Both the position numbers and the translations under genes were made by a program. Of a stretch of 64,000 bases of DNA, positions 10,383-19,692 are shown piece by piece. Position 1 is the stretch's first letter; each line of letters begins with the position of its first letter. The notes beneath the pieces are model-generated. The model ran no database searches. It was not told the origin of the DNA and saw only the letters and a program-made list of their open reading frames with translations. Source of the stretch: Gammaproteobacteria bacterium (GTDB lineage Bacteria; Pseudomonadota; Gammaproteobacteria; Pseudomonadales; Cellvibrionaceae); NCBI GenBank assembly GCA_021151835.1, contig JAGKWO010000004.1, forward strand, positions 1-64,000, given 5' to 3'.

Positions 10383-10850
10383 CTACATAGAAAATATTTT
10401 ATTCCGCATAAACCGCTGCTTGACGGGGTTCTTTGCTATCAGCTGCGGATCCTGCGCATAGAATGCATAGGCCTCCGCAAAATCTTCCACAGGGTTACGG
10501 CCGCCATAAACAGAGACAGGGGGGGATGAAGAATAGATACGCGTGGTCCATTCTTTTTTGACATAGCTATTAATCACGCGATGAAAAACGTAATGCCCTA
10601 TTTCATGGTAAATAATGTGCGGGGCCAAAGATTTATCAACCAGGTTAAAAATAATAATGGACTGAAATTCAGGAAAGAAAGCACCTTTGCAGCTTTGCTC
10701 GATGGGAATATGCAGTTGCCGGAGCTCGTGAGCCGGCTTGTAGAGAATGGTTTGCAACCCTCGCAAATGGGCTCTGGGTAGCGCATTGACATATGCTGCC
10801 ACTGCCTCGGGCGACACTATACTTTGACGATTAAAATCTTTGATAATCAA
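10383..10850 (-). CDS. Small HExxH metallopeptidase-like protein
   Basis: This is a 155-aa protein with a zinc-metallopeptidase signature: HEIGH at residues 82-86, flanked by hydrophobic residues, followed about 40 residues later by VEDFAEAYAFY, whose E122 or E126 could be the third zinc ligand. No signal peptide or other domain is visible. The start is a TTG with only a weak GGA upstream; an in-frame stop lies just before and there is no in-frame ATG, so expression may be poor or the N-terminus eroded. It lies about 210 bp upstream of the giant RHS gene on the same strand. Similar stand-alone HExxH domains occur as toxin tips of polymorphic toxins. That is family knowledge, and its role here is unknown. 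Confidence 0.6.
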   Translation of the reverse strand: MIIKDFNRQSIVSPEAVAAYVNALPRAHLRGLQTILYKPAHELRQLHIPIEQSCKGAFFPEFQSIIIFNLVDKSLAPHIIYHEIGHYVFHRVINSYVKKEWTTRIYSSSPPVSVYGGRNPVEDFAEAYAFYAQDPQLIAKNPVKQRFMRNKIFSM

Positions 10851-11048
10851 ACAAGATCCGGATATCAGCTAATAACATTGTGCTTGATTGCACGCCAAGC
10901 AGACGGTAAAGTCTGCCCACTGCTAGCACGACGCGCAAGTCTCCAGGCCAACTACGGCCTTCCAATTTCACAATCTATTGCTTGAAATACCAGGGGCAGC
11001 GGTCATTAGTTTGCACGCCAGACCTATAAATTAATCCAAGTGACTCTT

Positions 11049-12209
11049 ATGGAATATCAGCACGCATCAACGGAAAGACTAGATCGCCTCCTTAAATATC
11101 TGGAGTATACACCCGACAATCTCAATCTTTTGATTGACGCTATCACAGTTACTCTTGAGCTTAAACATCCCGAGACTGAACGGCTTATTACCCAGGCACT
11201 CCAATATCATCCTGATGCAGCCGAAATTAATGCGCACGCAGGATTGTTCCATTTACAGCGATTTGAATACGAGCAAGCACAAAAACATTTGCAGTGTGCC
11301 ATTGATTGCGGTATCAGCGCAGAAGCCGTGACCTACAATTTGGCCTATAGCCACTACCAATTACGCAATTTTGATACCGCACTCGCTACGCTTACCACAC
11401 TGGAACCAACCAATGATTTACACAAAGAGCGCGCTATTCTAACCGCACGCTGCAAATATAATATCGGTGAGCTACAAGACGCAGCGGAAATCCTCAAACA
11501 GTTTCTTGTGATAGCCGAAAGTGATCAGGATGCAGAAGGGCTGCTTGCGCTCATACTATATGATGATGATCAGCAAACAGAATCAATCTATTATGCGAAT
11601 AAATCCTTAAGCCACAGCAAGCCCTGCTTTGATGGACTACTTGCACGCGCCAGCGTCGCCATTATTTCCAACGATTTTAATCACGCCTATGCCGACTTCA
11701 AAAAAGCGGTAAACATAAATCCTCACTCAGGTCGGGCCTTAAGCGGTTTGGCACAAATTGATTTTTATAATTTTCAATTTGACCTTGCGCTAGAAAATTT
11801 GCAGCGCGCAGTTGAGTTCATGCCAGATCACATAGGAACCTGGCATTTACTAGGATGGACCCAGCTGATGAAAAATGATTTTCAAGCAGCACTTGGCTCA
11901 TTCGAAAAATCTTATGAGCTGGATCGGAGCTTTGGTGAAACTCACGGCTGCCTGGCATCTGCCCACGCTTTGATAGGCGATAAGGCCAAGGCCGAAAAGC
12001 ACATCAAATTAGCGGAAAAACTCGGCCCAAATAGTTTTGGTTACATTTATGCCAAAATGGTTTTATTAAACCAATCATCTCGTCAACAGGACGCGCTGGC
12101 TTTATTTGAGCAAGCCAAAGCAACACATTATCCAAGCCTGGGCACCACACCTTTCGCCCTGGTTGAATCAAGACTCAAAGAGCTTTCCACAAATCACCCA
12201 CAGAATTAG
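11049..12209 (+). CDS. TPR-repeat protein upstream of flagellar-type operon
   Basis: This 386-aa protein is made almost entirely of tetratricopeptide repeats. Examples are the A/L pattern of AEINAHAGLFHLQRFEYEQA near the N-terminus and GRALSGLAQIDFYNFQFDLA followed by GTWHLLGWTQLMKNDFQAA further on. There is no signal peptide, so it is probably cytoplasmic. An in-frame GTG at 11040 is possible, but ATG 11049 has AAGTGA just upstream and starts MEYQHAST. It is the first gene of a short run (two TPR proteins and a small protein) ahead of the flagellar-type operon. TPR proteins are common as chaperones of type III-exported proteins, so a chaperone or assembly role is plausible but inferred. Confidence 0.75.
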   Translation: MEYQHASTERLDRLLKYLEYTPDNLNLLIDAITVTLELKHPETERLITQALQYHPDAAEINAHAGLFHLQRFEYEQAQKHLQCAIDCGISAEAVTYNLAYSHYQLRNFDTALATLTTLEPTNDLHKERAILTARCKYNIGELQDAAEILKQFLVIAESDQDAEGLLALILYDDDQQTESIYYANKSLSHSKPCFDGLLARASVAIISNDFNHAYADFKKAVNINPHSGRALSGLAQIDFYNFQFDLALENLQRAVEFMPDHIGTWHLLGWTQLMKNDFQAALGSFEKSYELDRSFGETHGCLASAHALIGDKAKAEKHIKLAEKLGPNSFGYIYAKMVLLNQSSRQQDALALFEQAKATHYPSLGTTPFALVESRLKELSTNHPQN

Positions 12210-12242
12210 TAGAGCAGTAACTATGTGGGCAAGGAGAAACTT

Positions 12243-12797
12243 ATGCTAGATGCGCAGGAATATTTACACCTGGCAATCAAATCAAGTCAGGCTGGCTCCC
12301 ACCAGGCCGCATTGGAACAATTGCACCACTGCCTTGCACTGGAACCAGATAATGCCGCTGCAAATTTCTTGATGGCTGCCGAACACGCAGAATTAGGTTT
12401 ATTTGAGCGCGCCATTGATGGCATGGAAAAAGCGTTATCGATCAATCCTGGCCTGGAACTTGCCAGCTTTCAACTTGCCATGCTGTACTTCCAGAATGGA
12501 GAAGAACACAAAGCACAAGCATTATGGGATAAGCTCGGCAATACCACAGAAGACAAAAGCCTGCAGCTATTCTCCACAGGACTTTCATTGTTATGCAAAA
12601 ATGAAACCGAACAAGCAGTAGCTTTTTTACAACACGGCATCGCGGAAAATACTGCGAACCCCGCAATTAATCAGCTGATTGATAACATCGTTAAATACAT
12701 TGACAGCCTGCCTGAGAAGCACACAAATGAGCAATCAGAATCAGGTGACAGATTTTATCTGGGCGCCTATTCAAATAGTGCTATAGGCGATGATTAA
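12243..12797 (+). CDS. Second TPR-repeat protein
   Basis: This 184-aa protein carries about four TPR-like helical pairs (HQAALEQLHHCLALEPDNAA, then FERAIDGMEKALSINPGLEL). The start ATG at 12243 is supported by AAGGAG at 12231-12236, 6 nt upstream; an upstream GTG at 12225 in the same frame has no such site. It follows the first TPR gene by 33 bp and is followed 2 bp later by a small unknown gene, so the three probably form one transcript. Its size and repeat content resemble class II type III secretion chaperones, but no export substrate is identifiable nearby. Confidence 0.75.
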   Translation: MLDAQEYLHLAIKSSQAGSHQAALEQLHHCLALEPDNAAANFLMAAEHAELGLFERAIDGMEKALSINPGLELASFQLAMLYFQNGEEHKAQALWDKLGNTTEDKSLQLFSTGLSLLCKNETEQAVAFLQHGIAENTANPAINQLIDNIVKYIDSLPEKHTNEQSESGDRFYLGAYSNSAIGDD

Positions 12798-12799
12798 AG

Positions 12800-13177
12800 A
12801 TGCGCATAGAGTCTATTCGACTAGCACATATCCTCAAAAGCCTGAGCACCAGGAAGAATAGCACTACCGAAGAGCGGGCCGCATCGCAACAGGTAATTCA
12901 TAAAAATGATGCAACTAACGTACGCGATCCTGATGTACTGAAAATGCGCATGGCAAATAAGCTCCGCACCCTAAAGCGGGGATCTGCTCATTTTATTGAA
13001 GAGGCTCCACTGGTAACAATACAAGAAATCATGACTTGGGAGTTTGGTGATCAATTCCTGAATCATCCAGACTTCAAACATATAACCCAATCGATTGTTA
13101 CTGCGATTGGATGCTCCCCAAAACTATCCAGGCACCTAAACAGCCTAATCAAAAACCTGACGCAAGATGATGATTAA
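12800..13177 (+). CDS. Unknown 125-aa protein
   Basis: I do not recognise this protein. The N-terminal half is basic and polar (many K, R, N and T), probably flexible. The C-terminal half is predicted helical (FGDQFLNHPDFKHITQSIV then LSRHLNSLIKNLTQ). It starts 2 bp after the second TPR gene, so it is very likely translated from the same message. There is no signal peptide or membrane segment. Its placement just before the export-gate genes would fit a secretion-related accessory or substrate protein, but there is no direct evidence. Confidence 0.55.
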   Translation: MRIESIRLAHILKSLSTRKNSTTEERAASQQVIHKNDATNVRDPDVLKMRMANKLRTLKRGSAHFIEEAPLVTIQEIMTWEFGDQFLNHPDFKHITQSIVTAIGCSPKLSRHLNSLIKNLTQDDD

Positions 13178-13302
13178 AATTGCAACAAAATTTTATTTTC
13201 GCATGTTGATTTTGACGGCACACCCTGATAACCTCTCTAAAACCTATAGCACACCCGACTCCTAAAATTTAGTGCATAGTTATCGTTTTAATAAAAATGA
13301 TA

Positions 13303-13308
13303 TATAAG
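13303..13308 (+). promoter_or_regulatory. Weak -10 element candidate ahead of fliQ
   Basis: TATAAG at 13303-13308 sits 17 bp after a poor -35 match (TTATCG) in the 186-bp AT-rich gap before fliQ. I found no convincing FliA-type or sigma-54 promoter here. This gap is the only substantial break before the long operon, so a promoter is expected, but its exact site is uncertain. Confidence 0.25.
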
Positions 13309-13363
13309 ACCGCTCTACATTTAACATTGGATAGAAACTGGATAATTTTTTTTACGGAAAAAA

Positions 13364-13627
13364 ATGGATCAGGAAATTGTTTTATTTCTCATTAGCGAAA
13401 TGCTAAAGACATCAGCAAAGATTGCTGCCCCGGTACTTTTTACCAGTCTGGCTGTAGGCCTACTTGTTAGTGTTATCCAAGTGGTAACACAAATTCAGGA
13501 AACAACACTCACCTTTGTGCCGAAAATGATCGCTGCAGTTTTCGTGATTCTTTTTACTGGCGGGTGGATGTTGAATAGCCTGGTTGAATTTACCAAGCAA
13601 CTCTTTCGATTCGCAGCACTATCATGA
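13364..13627 (+). CDS. fliQ: Flagellar-type export gate protein FliQ
   Basis: This 87-aa protein has two hydrophobic hairpin segments (about residues 15-40 and 48-72) and the family-typical stretch SVIQVVTQIQETTLTFVPK. FliQ/SctS assembles with FliP and FliR into the inner-membrane export gate of flagella and type III secretion systems. The length is normal. It is the first gene of the long operon, and its stop overlaps the fliR start as ATGA. Flagellar rather than virulence type is indicated by the neighbours. Confidence 0.93.
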   Translation: MDQEIVLFLISEMLKTSAKIAAPVLFTSLAVGLLVSVIQVVTQIQETTLTFVPKMIAAVFVILFTGGWMLNSLVEFTKQLFRFAALS

Positions 13628-14358
13628 TACCTGAAGCCATCATGCCAATTGCATTGATTGCAGTGAGATTGCTGCCTATTCTTGTGGTCGCACCTGTTGC
13701 GCCTTTTAAGCGTGCCCCATTGTTGATAAGAATTATATTGTCAATCACGCTAGCAATTATTCTAAGCAGCAGCATCAAGCTGGAGGCAGCGCCATTGTAT
13801 TTTGGATTGGCGGTGCTATCAGAATTGGTTATTGGTGCATCGCTGGCATTCGGGCTTCACGCGGCTAATGCCGCTTTGCATACCATGGGCCAGCTAATCG
13901 ACACCCAAATCGGTTTTGCCGCTGCAACCCTTTTCGACCCGGCAACTCATCAGGCAACCAGCCCCACTGCAGAATTGTTGACAATTGGATTACTGGTAAC
14001 TTTTCTGCAATTCAATGTCCATCATGATTTATTGTTAGGTTTCGCAAAACTATTGACAGTGATCCCCCTCGGTAGCACACCCGAATGGAATGCGGACTGG
14101 CTACATATTCTAGGAACATCATATGTGCTCGCATTTATTATTGTGAGCCCAATAGTTTTTTCTTTATGGCTAATGGATTTGATGCTTTCTTTCATATCAC
14201 GCTCATTACCACAAGCCCCAATTTATTTTGTGGCGATGCCAATAAAAGTAGCCGTAGGAATTTTTATTCTTGTATGGTTTTTTACGCAAGCGCTAGAACC
14301 TTTATTGCGTTTGCTATCCCATTCATTGTTATCCTGGAACGGGATGTTCAGGGTGTAA
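13624..14358 (+). CDS. fliR: Flagellar-type export gate protein FliR
   Basis: This 244-aa polytopic membrane protein has five or six hydrophobic segments and family features including RLLPILVVAPVAPFKRAP and a QLIDTQIGFAAATLFDP motif. FliR/SctT completes the FliPQR channel through which substrates cross the inner membrane. It is slightly shorter than typical FliR (about 260). It begins within the fliQ stop (ATGA) and ends 1 bp before flhB, indicating translational coupling. Confidence 0.93.
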   Translation: MIPEAIMPIALIAVRLLPILVVAPVAPFKRAPLLIRIILSITLAIILSSSIKLEAAPLYFGLAVLSELVIGASLAFGLHAANAALHTMGQLIDTQIGFAAATLFDPATHQATSPTAELLTIGLLVTFLQFNVHHDLLLGFAKLLTVIPLGSTPEWNADWLHILGTSYVLAFIIVSPIVFSLWLMDLMLSFISRSLPQAPIYFVAMPIKVAVGIFILVWFFTQALEPLLRLLSHSLLSWNGMFRV

Positions 14359-14359
14359 T

Positions 14360-15433
14360 ATGGCTGATGAAATGGATAAAAACCATGACGCCACACCATT
14401 TAAATTAATGGAGGCGCGCAGAAAAGGACAAGTTGCAAAAAGTATGGAGCTGGTGTCTTTTTTCAGCCTATTAGCGATGCTGGCCGTTATGGTCTCGTCG
14501 CTTGAAGAAAGCACAGGCTTTATCGCCTCAAAAACAGCATGGTGGCTGGAGAGCGCGTATGAATCCGCACGCGAATCCTCCCATTTATGGCAAAACCTCG
14601 TTGCATATATCAGCGAGCTTGCTCATGTGCTTCTTTCGATTGTTGTTGCCGGAATAATCGCCGCAATTGTGGCCACCATTGTCCATGTGGGTCCAATGTT
14701 TTCAGGATTTCCACTAAAACCCGATTTTTCGCGTATCAATCCAGCACAGGGATTCAAGAAAATATTCTCGCTCAAATCACTTTTTGATTTATTGCGCCTG
14801 GTGCTTAAAGTAATAGTGTTCTGCTGGGTTTTTTATTTAGTTATCGATCACAAAAAAGCGGATTTATTTTCACCAAACCATGCGGGTATGGATTATCTGC
14901 TGGTCAACTTGCAAGACACCATATTGCTGATGATTTACGCCGCACTAGGTGTGTTCCTTGTCTTTGCAGTTATTGACACCTGGTATACAAGAAAGCATTT
15001 TTCCCGGCAGATGCGCATGAGCATGCGTGATATCAAGGATGAAGTGAAACGCCATGATGGCGATCCACAAATCAAAGCCAAACGCAAACGTGTGCTGAGT
15101 GAACTATTAAAAAACGCAGCAAATATCCGCAATGTGAAAGAGGCAGATGTTGTAATAACCAACCCGACTCACGTCGCTGTTGCATTGAAATATCGACCAG
15201 ACAGCATGGCAGTACCAATAGTAATTGCCAAGGGCCAGGGGCTTATCGCAAAAAGCATAAAATACCAAGCGAGGAAATATTCTGTCCCCGTTATTCGCAA
15301 GCCCGCTCTGGCGCGAGCGCTCCTAAAACAAGTAGGTGTTAACAATCCCATCCCGGCTGAATTGCAACTTGGCGTAGCGGGTGTTTACAGATGGGTAATA
15401 TCCATGTCCCGGCATCGAGTGTTTGACAAATGA
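14360..15433 (+). CDS. flhB: Flagellar-type export switch protein FlhB
   Basis: This 357-aa protein has four membrane segments and a cytoplasmic C-domain with the autocleavage site NPTH at residues 268-271. The N-terminus (FKLMEARRKGQVAKSMEL) and the linker (RDIKDEVKRHDGDPQIKAKRKR) are typical. FlhB/SctU sets the order of substrate export after self-cleavage between N268 and P269. Full length and an intact site imply a working export switch. Its last bases overlap the flhA start (ATGA). Confidence 0.95.
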   Translation: MADEMDKNHDATPFKLMEARRKGQVAKSMELVSFFSLLAMLAVMVSSLEESTGFIASKTAWWLESAYESARESSHLWQNLVAYISELAHVLLSIVVAGIIAAIVATIVHVGPMFSGFPLKPDFSRINPAQGFKKIFSLKSLFDLLRLVLKVIVFCWVFYLVIDHKKADLFSPNHAGMDYLLVNLQDTILLMIYAALGVFLVFAVIDTWYTRKHFSRQMRMSMRDIKDEVKRHDGDPQIKAKRKRVLSELLKNAANIRNVKEADVVITNPTHVAVALKYRPDSMAVPIVIAKGQGLIAKSIKYQARKYSVPVIRKPALARALLKQVGVNNPIPAELQLGVAGVYRWVISMSRHRVFDK

Positions 15434-17508
15434 AAAGTTTGTGGCTCAACCTCAGGTCTGGTATGAATGAGTTTATTCTCATTGCGGGAATGATTTCCAT
15501 ACTCTTGATTCTCTTCACCCCTATTCCTTATGCACTGCTCGACTTTTTGCTGCTGCTGAATTTTTGCACATCACTATTGATATTGCTTGTAACCTTTTAT
15601 ATTGAGAAGCCATTGAGCTTTTCGACCTTTCCATCACTGTTGCTAATGACAACGTTGTTTCGCCTTGCATTGAATGTGTCTTCAACCAGATTAATTCTGG
15701 AACATGCAGAGGCAGGAAAAGTAATTGATGCAGTTGGGAACCAGGTAGTTGGTGGAAATTATATTATTGGTCTCGTCGTATTCCTGATATTAATTGTTGT
15801 GCAATTTATTGTTGTAACCAATGGAGCACAGCGCGTCGCCGAAGTTGCGGCAAGGTTTATTCTGGATTCCTTGCCAGGCAAGCAAATGAGCATTGATGCC
15901 GATTTGAATATGGGTATTATTGATCAGGAAGAAGCAAAAAAACGCCGTGCTGAATTGGAGCGTGAATCCAACTTTTATGGTGCGATGGATGGCGCATCCA
16001 AATTCGTCAAAGGGGACGCCATCGCCGGAATAATCATCATCCTTATTAATATTATTGGTGGCTTGATTATCGGCATTGCGCAAAAAGGTATGAGTTGGGG
16101 TGAGGCCCTGCATATATATACCCTATTAACTGTTGGCGATGGTATCGTGACCCAAATACCCGCGCTAATTATTGCTGTATCGGCGGGCATAATTATTACT
16201 CGCGCTGCTACTGACGCACGTTTAGCCGAAGAAATTACCAATCAATTTTCTACCCATCCACGCACATTGATTATAGTGGCGATCGCGCTGGCAGGACTGG
16301 CATTAGTACCAGGTATTCCCATGTGGCCGGTTTTATTTCTGATCATTATCTTATGTGCACTTGCCTGGTTCGCCCATAAGAAAAATATATCGGCAAAAAA
16401 TACACTTGATGCAGATAGTTCATCGCCAGAAACAACCGAACAACCTGCATACGAATCAGTAAAACCAAAGATGTTTGAAATTGGTTTTGGGGTGACACTG
16501 GCCGATCATTACCTAAACCCGACGAGTAATTTTGAAAAGCGGGTCCAATTAATAAAAAAATCATTTGCCGAGCGATATGGGATTGTCTTACCTACGCTCT
16601 CAGTGAAAACCAATAAATCCCTCGCTCCGGATTATTATTCATTACGTATCGCCGGTGTTGAAGTAGGAAAAGGTAGTATTCGCCCGGATAAAATTCTCGC
16701 CATAGACTCAGGTAAGAAAAAAATTACTATTGAAGGTGAGCGCACACGTGAACCCACATATGGGTTGGAAGCACTCTGGATTGAAAATGAAGTTCGCTCA
16801 CAAGCTCACGCAGCTGGCTACACATTGGTAGAAGCAGAAACGGTATTAATAACCCATTTACAAGAATTGTGTCGCAAGAATGCAGCAGACTTTATATCGC
16901 GCGCCGAAACAGAGCGATTGGTAGAAAGCCATCGCGCGCACCTTGGTTCCCTTATAGATGAACTGATTCCTTCGATATTGTCTTATTCTGATATCCAACG
17001 TGTCTTGCAGGCATTGGTCAGTGAACATGTTCCGATTAATAACATGGAAGCAATACTTGAAGTGTTGGTAGATGCAGGTCGCACAGTAAAGGACGCTGAC
17101 ATATTAACTGAAAAGGTCAGGAATAAACTGGGAGCGGCAATTTGCAGTGGCCTTAATGACGCAAACGGCTCGTTAAATGCAATGGTACTAGCACCAGCCC
17201 TGGAAAGAAAGCTGGCGAATTCGGCAGTTAATACCGATAACAAAACAATAGGATTAAACCCGACAGAACTGGACACCCTCATCACTAAAATTGCCAGGGA
17301 AAGCGAAAAAATGTTAACCACCAACCTTAATCCTGTACTGCTCTGTTCGCCAACATTACGGCGACCACTTAAAGACCTTTTATTTCGTGCATGCCCGCAA
17401 CTGAATGTGCTTTCAACTCAGGAAGTTAATCGGCACGCAAGTATTATTTCTGCGGGATTTATTGAGCTGGATCAGAATCCTCCAGCTCCCAGGAGTGCAA
17501 CACGATGA
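15430..17508 (+). CDS. flhA: Flagellar-type export gate protein FlhA
   Basis: At 692 aa this is the normal FlhA/SctV length. The N-terminal half has about eight membrane helices and the FHIPEP signature region RLALNVSSTRLIL at residues 78-90, then the conserved cytoplasmic loop around AGDAxAG-like KGDAIAGIIIILIN. The C-terminal half is the cytosolic ring domain that docks chaperone-substrate complexes. It uses proton-motive force together with the FliHIJ ATPase complex. It overlaps flhB and flgF by ATGA junctions. Confidence 0.95.
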   Translation: MKSLWLNLRSGMNEFILIAGMISILLILFTPIPYALLDFLLLLNFCTSLLILLVTFYIEKPLSFSTFPSLLLMTTLFRLALNVSSTRLILEHAEAGKVIDAVGNQVVGGNYIIGLVVFLILIVVQFIVVTNGAQRVAEVAARFILDSLPGKQMSIDADLNMGIIDQEEAKKRRAELERESNFYGAMDGASKFVKGDAIAGIIIILINIIGGLIIGIAQKGMSWGEALHIYTLLTVGDGIVTQIPALIIAVSAGIIITRAATDARLAEEITNQFSTHPRTLIIVAIALAGLALVPGIPMWPVLFLIIILCALAWFAHKKNISAKNTLDADSSSPETTEQPAYESVKPKMFEIGFGVTLADHYLNPTSNFEKRVQLIKKSFAERYGIVLPTLSVKTNKSLAPDYYSLRIAGVEVGKGSIRPDKILAIDSGKKKITIEGERTREPTYGLEALWIENEVRSQAHAAGYTLVEAETVLITHLQELCRKNAADFISRAETERLVESHRAHLGSLIDELIPSILSYSDIQRVLQALVSEHVPINNMEAILEVLVDAGRTVKDADILTEKVRNKLGAAICSGLNDANGSLNAMVLAPALERKLANSAVNTDNKTIGLNPTELDTLITKIARESEKMLTTNLNPVLLCSPTLRRPLKDLLFRACPQLNVLSTQEVNRHASIISAGFIELDQNPPAPRSATR

Positions 17509-18203
17509 GCAATTTGATTATCAATTTGTCACAAACAATGCGCGCCGAAGTAGACTCATTGAATGCCATCGCACAGAACAGCGCAAACATAAATACTGCT
17601 GGCTATAAGAGTGTCCGCAGCTCGGTTGTAGATACCCAATTTGTAAATGCACTTCAACGTACCGACTCTGCAAATAATGTAACAACTCGAGTCAATACCA
17701 GTCGTGGCCAAATAAATGCTACTGATCGTGCCCTGGATTTCGCCATCATTGGCGATGGCTGGTTTGGTGTACTGCACAACGAAAAGTTGGCGTTGACCCG
17801 CAATGGAAGTTTTAAATTAAACGATGACAACGTGTTAACCACACTCGCCGGCGATCCGGTATTGGGTGTTGACGGATTAATTACCCTTTCTTCCAACGAT
17901 GTTAGCCTGGACCCCAATGGCACTTTGTTGACAGCGGCCGGAGAAAAAATACAACTAGCCATTTACAACGATGGCGATAAAGGTGTATCGCCAATTGGCG
18001 ATGGACTGTATTCCGGCTCGCATGCAATCCTCACCGCAGATAACGCCAAAATTATTCAGGGTGCAATAGAACAATCCAATGTGGATTCCGCTGCGGATAT
18101 GGTAAGAATGATGGAAACCACCCGACATATTGAAAGTATGCAGCGCGCACTCAATACCTATAACGAGCTGCTGAATAGCGGTATCAACCAAATCGGAAAA
18201 TAA
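17505..18203 (+). CDS. flgF: Proximal rod protein FlgF
   Basis: This 232-aa axial protein has the N-terminal rod signature (LNAIAQNSANINTAGYKSVRSSV) and the C-terminal helix EQSNVDSAADMVRMMETTRHIESMQRALN, both typical of the FlgF/FlgG/FlgE family. FlgF forms the proximal rod. The start is ATG 17505, with AGGAG about 9 nt upstream and inside the flhA stop. I assign FlgF rather than FlgG because a longer, more typical FlgG follows directly. Confidence 0.85.
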   Translation: MSNLIINLSQTMRAEVDSLNAIAQNSANINTAGYKSVRSSVVDTQFVNALQRTDSANNVTTRVNTSRGQINATDRALDFAIIGDGWFGVLHNEKLALTRNGSFKLNDDNVLTTLAGDPVLGVDGLITLSSNDVSLDPNGTLLTAAGEKIQLAIYNDGDKGVSPIGDGLYSGSHAILTADNAKIIQGAIEQSNVDSAADMVRMMETTRHIESMQRALNTYNELLNSGINQIGK

Positions 18204-18218
18204 ACCCAGGAAATTATC

Positions 18219-18992
18219 ATGATAGATGCTTTGCATATTTCAGAAACCGGCTTAAAGTCCACGCAAACCTGGCTTGACCATTTGTCAAATAATGTTGCCA
18301 ATATGCATACGCCCGGATATAAAAAAACCCAGGTTAATTTTCAGGATATTGTTGCTGCACCTACTGCAATTCAAACAGGCAATGAAGCAGCAGGCACGCG
18401 TACATTTTCAGGTCTAGGTTCTAAAATTTCTGCGCCTATGGTGGATTTTAGCGATGGCACATTAAAAGCTACCGGAAGGCCTCTGGATATTGCCGTCAAA
18501 GGTACAGGCTTGTTAGAAGTAATATTGGATAATGGTACGTTTGCTTATACGCGCTTGGGTAACCTTGAAGTCAACAGTGAAGGATTGCTCGCCACTAACG
18601 GTGGTCTTGCTCTCAGCGACAGGATTCAAATTCCTGACGATGTCAAAAAAATAGAAATCAAAAAAGACGGCATGGTGATGGGTATTTTTGCAGATAATAA
18701 TCCCCCCACCGAACTTGGTCGCATACAGCTTGCCAATGTGATCAATCCCAATGCATTCCGTCCCATAGGTGACTCCCTTTATCAGACCGAAGAAGGTACA
18801 GAAATTATCCTTCGCCAACCGGGCGAGGATGGCAGCGGTGAAATTCAACAAGGATTTATTGAAATGTCCAATGTCAATCTGGTTGATGAAATGACGAGCC
18901 TGGTGCTAGCGCAACGCGCATATCAGTTAAACGCACGCCTTATTCAAACCGCAGACCAAATACTTGAAACCATAAATAATTTGCGTAGATAA
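18219..18992 (+). CDS. flgG: Distal rod protein FlgG
   Basis: This 257-aa protein has the rod N-terminus (WLDHLSNNVANMHTPGYKKT), the central DGTLKATGRPLDIAVKGTG region and the C-terminus MSNVNLVDEMTSLVLAQRAYQLNARLIQTAD. These are hallmarks of FlgG, the distal rod that crosses the periplasm. Length is normal. AGGAA lies about 7 nt before the ATG. It is followed 1 bp later by flgA. Confidence 0.93.
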   Translation: MIDALHISETGLKSTQTWLDHLSNNVANMHTPGYKKTQVNFQDIVAAPTAIQTGNEAAGTRTFSGLGSKISAPMVDFSDGTLKATGRPLDIAVKGTGLLEVILDNGTFAYTRLGNLEVNSEGLLATNGGLALSDRIQIPDDVKKIEIKKDGMVMGIFADNNPPTELGRIQLANVINPNAFRPIGDSLYQTEEGTEIILRQPGEDGSGEIQQGFIEMSNVNLVDEMTSLVLAQRAYQLNARLIQTADQILETINNLRR

Positions 18993-18993
18993 C

Positions 18994-19692
18994 ATGGAAA
19001 GTAATTCATTAGCGAGTATCGCACTGGCGAGCGCATTATCCTGCGCTACAACGCCAAACTCGCCGTGGAGCGAAGGAATGCAGGTGGAATACGGGCAATG
19101 GCAAATTCCATTCTGCCAAAAATATATGCAGGAATATGTATCACTACATTTTGAAAAAATTGTGGAAAAAAAAACCATCCCGCACATCACCTTGTCGGGT
19201 GTGGGAGAAGTGAAGGTGGGGCCAATTAAATCTGGCAGGGTACAAGTAGATTGGTATTCCAGATCACTCAATGCGGGTACTACTATTTGGCTGAAGGTCA
19301 ATGCAAAACAAGAAGTATGGATATTTACTCGTGCGCTACCGCCAGAGACTGATATCACACCGAATAATGTACGACGCGAATTAGTGAATGTCGCTCCCCT
19401 GGCGAATAACAAAGATATTGCATTAGGTAATCCGGTCGGGAAAACAGTAATGAGACAAACAAGGAAAGGTCAAGTGCTTACTGCTGACGTAATTTCAGAA
19501 CCTCCCCTGGTGAAACGCAATAGCAAAGTCACTATTACGGTGGATGCCGGTGCACTGAAAATCAGTGCGGCAGGAACTGCATTGGAAACCGGTTGGCATT
19601 TGGATGATGTGGTCTCCGTCAAAGTGGAAAATAGCAATGGTCCGGTTAATGCAAAAATCACAGGAAAAAGCCATGTATTGGTTGAAATATAG
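18994..19692 (+). CDS. flgA: P-ring chaperone FlgA
   Basis: This 232-aa protein carries a C-terminal SAF-type domain (RALPPETDITPNNVRRELVNVAP and GKTVMRQTRKGQVLTADVI). FlgA is the periplasmic chaperone for P-ring (FlgI) assembly. The N-terminal signal sequence is weak (LASIALASALSC), so its export is less clear than in classical FlgA. The last 20 bp overlap flgH. Confidence 0.87.
   Translation: MESNSLASIALASALSCATTPNSPWSEGMQVEYGQWQIPFCQKYMQEYVSLHFEKIVEKKTIPHITLSGVGEVKVGPIKSGRVQVDWYSRSLNAGTTIWLKVNAKQEVWIFTRALPPETDITPNNVRRELVNVAPLANNKDIALGNPVGKTVMRQTRKGQVLTADVISEPPLVKRNSKVTITVDAGALKISAAGTALETGWHLDDVVSVKVENSNGPVNAKITGKSHVLVEI

Noticed and set aside
10899..10916. Short inverted repeat GCAGAC-GGTAAA-GTCTGC in the gap before the TPR genes
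   Set aside because: Only a 6-bp stem without a T-run; probably chance.
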